A stretch of DNA of 64,000 bases from Pseudomonas thermotolerans DSM 14292 (GTDB lineage: Bacteria > Pseudomonadota > Gammaproteobacteria > Pseudomonadales > Pseudomonadaceae). Made by a program: the position numbers and the translations under genes. A model generated the notes under the pieces. The model was not told the origin of the DNA and did not search any database. It saw only the letters and a list, made by a program, of their open reading frames with translations. This document shows positions 61,194 to 64,000 of this stretch, in pieces. The DNA lies in contig NZ_KB822612.1 in NCBI RefSeq assembly GCF_000364625.1, positions 37,494-101,493 on the forward strand, in the 5' to 3' direction. Every line of letters starts with the position of its first letter. Position 1 is the stretch's first letter.

Positions 61194-61883
61194 CTATCGG
61201 GCGCTTGCAACGCTTTCGCACGGCATTATTTGATGGTGCAAACCGGAGAAGTCCACGGCCAGCTTTCGCAGCATTTCGTCATCTACCAAACGCCGACTGC
61301 CGGGGGCCACGCGAACCCAGTAACTACGGTGCGCGCGCGGCAGTTCGCGCATCAGCGGCTCGTAGCCCGCATCCATCAGACGTTGCATGACGGCCTCGGC
61401 CGATTCGCTGCGCGGGAAGATCCCCAGCGAGATACCGTTGACCAGATCCCCCTGGGTAATGATGTAGCTGTCGATGTGCCGCGCCTGCAGCTCCTTGAGC
61501 TGGCGAATGGAAGCCTCACGGGATGCCAGTGGCGCCAGGTACACCCAGTAGTCGACACTTGCCGGGGCATCGATCGCCCGCAACTCGGAATGCACATCCA
61601 GACTCAGCAGGCGCTGTTCCACTGCCTTGCCCGTTGCCTCCTCCTCGAACCCTCCGAGGAACAGGCAAGCCTCCGGCTCGATATTGGGCGCGCGCTCCGC
61701 CGGAGCTTGCGTCAGGCGCCGCGCAGGAAGCTTGTCGCTCTCGCTCAGCAGGCGAATATCCTCCTTCGCCCCCTGATACAGCAGCATCGGAGGCACTTCC
61801 TTGGCGCGCAACGGAGTCTGCTGCTGATGCCAGACGTAATAAAAGAGATTCAAGACCAGAAGCAGCAGAAACAACCAACGCAT
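61194..61883 (-). CDS. Membrane-anchored SPOR-domain protein
   Basis: A 229-residue protein with one N-terminal helix (MRWLFLLLLVLNLFYYVW) and a long periplasmic part. The C-terminal half resembles a SPOR domain (VDYWVYLAPLASREASIRQLKELQARHIDSYIITQGDLVNGISLGIFPRSESAEAVMQRLMDAGYEP), a peptidoglycan-binding fold that follows denuded glycan at division sites. It lies 12 bases after coaX and is probably in the birA-coaX operon; a role in division is inference from the domain. Confidence 0.85.
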   Translation of the reverse strand: MRWLFLLLLVLNLFYYVWHQQQTPLRAKEVPPMLLYQGAKEDIRLLSESDKLPARRLTQAPAERAPNIEPEACLFLGGFEEEATGKAVEQRLLSLDVHSELRAIDAPASVDYWVYLAPLASREASIRQLKELQARHIDSYIITQGDLVNGISLGIFPRSESAEAVMQRLMDAGYEPLMRELPRAHRSYWVRVAPGSRRLVDDEMLRKLAVDFSGLHHQIMPCESVASAR

Positions 61884-61895
61884 GACGACAGAACC

Positions 61896-62645
61896 TCAAC
61901 GCAGGGGGCAGGCGATTGCCAGGCCGACAAAGATCAGATCCGGCACCACCCGCGCATCCGGCAGCATCTCCTCTACCAGGGAAGCATCCCCGCCGGTCAG
62001 GTATACTTGGAAATCCTTACCCCAGTACTGTTGCGCCATGTCCAACTGGGTGTGCACGAAACCGCGCAGCATCAGGGTGCAGCCTCGCTCCACCGCCTCC
62101 ACGGTCGAACACCCAGGCTCCAGGGAATGCAGCGCCTCTTCAGCCGCCGCATCGTCGTAACGAATCCTCCGGGTATGGGTTCGCAGCTGATGGCGCATCA
62201 GCGGCATGCCGGGGCAGATGAAGCCACCCAGATGCTGACCGTCGGCGGCCACGAAGTCCGAGGTCACCGCCGTGCCCAGATCGAGAACCAGACAGGCACC
62301 CCGGGCCTGCTGATAGGCTCCCACCAGGGCCAGCCAACGATCGAGGCCGAGCAGCTGGTAGTCCGCATAACCGTTGCGCACCCCTCCCAGGCTCGGCGCA
62401 GGCATGGCACAGGCGGTATCCACCCCGTAGCGCTCGGCGATCAACGCCACCAGATGGGAAGCCTCCTCGTCACTGCGTACGCTCACCATGCGCGAATGGC
62501 GCAGAGCTAGCGACGGAATGCCACCCAGGACGGCCAGCAACTGCTCCGCCGAATCCACCACGCCTGCAGAGAGAACCGTGCCCTGCTCGGCGGTCAGGAC
62601 TCGCCACTTGATGAAGCTGTTACCACAATCGAGCTCAAGAATCAT
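61896..62645 (-). CDS. coaX: Type III pantothenate kinase
   Basis: The 249-residue enzyme phosphorylates pantothenate, the first step to coenzyme A. It has the phosphate-binding [32 protein letters not shown], the catalytic-aspartate motif [29 protein letters not shown] and the C-terminal [15 protein letters not shown]. Type III enzymes are not feedback-inhibited by CoA. Its start overlaps the birA stop by 11 bases. Confidence 0.96.
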   Translation of the reverse strand: MILELDCGNSFIKWRVLTAEQGTVLSAGVVDSAEQLLAVLGGIPSLALRHSRMVSVRSDEEASHLVALIAERYGVDTACAMPAPSLGGVRNGYADYQLLGLDRWLALVGAYQQARGACLVLDLGTAVTSDFVAADGQHLGGFICPGMPLMRHQLRTHTRRIRYDDAAAEEALHSLEPGCSTVEAVERGCTLMLRGFVHTQLDMAQQYWGKDFQVYLTGGDASLVEEMLPDARVVPDLIFVGLAIACPLR

Positions 62646-63594
62646 TGCTCAGCCTCAAACTGAGCTCGCCACCGCTGTAGCACTGCTCACCAGCACCTGT
62701 CTGCAAGCGCAAGCCCCCTTGATGATCAACTCCCAGGACAATCCCCTCCACCTGTTGCGCCCCGAAGGTCAGGACGACCCGCTCGTTCTGCCACAGGTGG
62801 TTGGCCTCCCATTCCTCCCTGTGCGCAGCGAATCCCTGCATGCTATGGGTCCCGAGATATTCGTGCAGGCGCCGGATCAGGCATAAGGTCAATACTGTGC
62901 GGTCGCACAGCTCGCCGGACTCCAGGCGGACCGAAGTCCACGGCTGACCGATCTTCTGTTCGGAAGTCAGCATATTGGCATTGATGCCGATCCCGATCAC
63001 CACATGACAGACGTCGGCCGGATCGCCGGAAATCTCCAGCAGGATGCCGGCGATCTTCCGCCCCCCCACCAACACATCGTTCGGCCATTTGAGGCCGGCC
63101 CCGGCCACTCCAACATCTCGCAGAGCCTGCAGGACGGCCAATCCCACCACCAGGCTCAACCCCTCCAATTGCCGGGCACCGCCATCCAGACGCAGCGCCA
63201 GACTGCAGTAAAGGTTTTCGGCGAACGGACTGACCCAACTGCGGCCACGGCGCCCGCGTCCGGCAGACTGCTCGTCGGCCAGGACCAAGCAAGGCAACGA
63301 GTCACTGGAGATACGCCGCATCGCCTCGGCATTGGTGGAGTCGATCCGCGCGAAGCAGCAAATCTCCCAACCCAGCTCTTTGCAGGCCGACCTCAGACGC
63401 TCGACCTCTAGCAGGGAAATCGGACTGGCCAGTCGGTAGCCGCGACCGCGCACCTTGTGCACGGACAACGCCAGGTCCTCCTCAAGCATCTGCAAGCGCT
63501 TCCAGACGGCGCTGCGGCTAATGCCCAGGGCCTCACCCAACTCGGTCCCGGAATGGAACTGACCATCCTGCAACAGCTTCAAAAGAGCCAACAT
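62635..63594 (-). CDS. birA: Biotin protein ligase / biotin operon repressor
   Basis: The 319-residue bifunctional protein attaches biotin to acetyl-CoA carboxylase and, by family knowledge, represses biotin genes. An N-terminal winged helix ([36 protein letters not shown]) is followed by the ligase domain with the biotinyl-AMP loop [39 protein letters not shown] and the small C-terminal domain ([25 protein letters not shown]). The ATG at 63594 gives a normal length; the open frame extends further upstream without support. Confidence 0.96.
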   Translation of the reverse strand: MLALLKLLQDGQFHSGTELGEALGISRSAVWKRLQMLEEDLALSVHKVRGRGYRLASPISLLEVERLRSACKELGWEICCFARIDSTNAEAMRRISSDSLPCLVLADEQSAGRGRRGRSWVSPFAENLYCSLALRLDGGARQLEGLSLVVGLAVLQALRDVGVAGAGLKWPNDVLVGGRKIAGILLEISGDPADVCHVVIGIGINANMLTSEQKIGQPWTSVRLESGELCDRTVLTLCLIRRLHEYLGTHSMQGFAAHREEWEANHLWQNERVVLTFGAQQVEGIVLGVDHQGGLRLQTGAGEQCYSGGELSLRLSNDS

Positions 63595-63729
63595 ACCGAC
63601 CGCACCTCCAGCAAGGCACGCATCATATCGGCGGCGCCTCGGCTTGCCTAGAAATTCGCGACCAGTCACCACGACTTCGCGGCCAGCCATCGCCCAGCTC
63701 CCTGGGCCGATTTCCGTCGCGCAAAGAAG

Positions 63730-63759
63730 AACCCCCGGCCTGAGACCAGGTCGGGGGTT
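63730..63759 (-). terminator. Terminator of the rRNA operon
   Basis: AACCCCCG (63730-63737) and CGGGGGTT (63752-63759) pair, with CCTG / CAGG extending the inner stem; on the minus strand it is followed by CTTCTTTGC. It lies 10 bases after the 5S gene. Confidence 0.92.
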
Positions 63760-63769
63760 CGGTATAGGC

Positions 63770-63887
63770 GCTTGACGATGACCTACTCTCACATGGGGAG
63801 GCCCCACACTACCATCGGCGATGCGTCGTTTCACTTCTGAGTTCGGGATGGGATCAGGTGGTTCCAACGCTCTATGGTCGTCAAGCA
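63770..63887 (-). rRNA. rrf: 5S ribosomal RNA
   Basis: On the minus strand the gene begins TGCTTGACGACCATAGAGCG and contains the conserved loop stretches GGAACCACCTGATCCC, ATCCCGAACTCAGAAGTGAA and GATGGTAGTGTGGGG; the 3' end GTCATCGTCAAGC pairs with the 5' end. About 118 nt, normal for Pseudomonas. Ends are accurate to a few bases. Confidence 0.96.
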
Positions 63888-64000
63888 ATTCGGTTGAGGC
63901 ATCGTGCGCTGCACGCCACCTCGAATCGGGTCAGTGACAGATGGCTTTACGAGTTCGCTCGAACTTTCGGTTCACATCGACTTCACCATCACCCATCCGG
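63888..64000 (-). other. 23S-5S rRNA spacer, partial
   Basis: The sequence upstream of the 5S gene on the minus strand contains GTGAACCGAAAGTTCGAGCG, a motif usual in Pseudomonas 23S-5S spacers. It does not match the 23S 3' end, which must lie beyond the window edge. Confidence 0.8.

Noticed and set aside
61187..62510. Plus-strand frames opposite the SPOR-domain and coaX genes
   Set aside because: They overlap clearly coding minus-strand genes and have no recognisable product.
63888..64000. 3' end of 23S rRNA inside the window
   Set aside because: The sequence matches 23S-5S spacer style and not the conserved 23S terminus, so 23S lies outside.

Overview
The window is a GC-rich gammaproteobacterial chromosome segment of the Pseudomonas/Azotobacter type. 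I base this on protein sequences that read like Pseudomonas orthologues throughout, on the gene order (ribA to ribE with pgpA, thiL and nusB; a Zur-type zinc operon next to oprG; ssb, a YajR-type transporter and uvrA; the complete ribosomal protein super-cluster; the tRNA-tuf-secE-nusG block) and on regulatory motifs of Pseudomonas type. I see no prophage, insertion sequence, CRISPR array or integron.

Layout. 1-12.4 kb: the 3' part of dxs; a cobalamin riboswitch with btuB; and, on the minus strand, ribE (FMN riboswitch), ribBA, ribH, nusB, thiL, pgpA, a periplasmic binding protein, a retropepsin-like protease, ribA, a small membrane protein and a BtuF-like protein. This block joins isoprenoid, riboflavin, thiamine, phospholipid and B12 functions, with many start/stop overlaps. 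12.5-21 kb: a YbaY-like lipoprotein, a methyltransferase, a YbbN/CnoX-like thioredoxin, a zinc operon (ZrgA-like protein, ABC ATPase, FtsX-type permease, DUF3299 protein) behind a clear Zur box, oprG behind an Anr-like box, and two sugar-nucleotide enzymes. 21-29 kb: ssb, a YajR-like MFS transporter, uvrA, a bacterioferritin-type ferritin without the haem ligand, and katG.

29-60.7 kb: on the minus strand in transcription order, tRNA-Tyr, Gly and Thr, tufB, tRNA-Trp, secE, nusG, rplKA, rplJL, rpoBC, rpsLG, fusA, tufA, the S10/spc genes, the alpha operon and rplQ. At several points an intrinsic terminator is followed at once by a sigma-70 promoter whose -35 box lies in or just after the U-tract, so the cluster reads as a relay of separate transcription units. 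61-64 kb: a SPOR-domain protein, coaX, birA, the 5S rRNA gene with its terminator, and part of the 23S-5S spacer.

Most of the window is ordinary core genome. The observations most worth a second look are: tufA, in which 45 bases of domain II present in tufB are replaced by 9 bases, in frame; the split of the usual spc operon between rpsN and rpsH by a terminator and a new promoter; the riboswitch, Zur and Anr control sites; katG beside a ferritin with Thr at the haem-ligand position; and a decayed-looking stretch between dxs and btuB. I found no convincing new multi-gene system.
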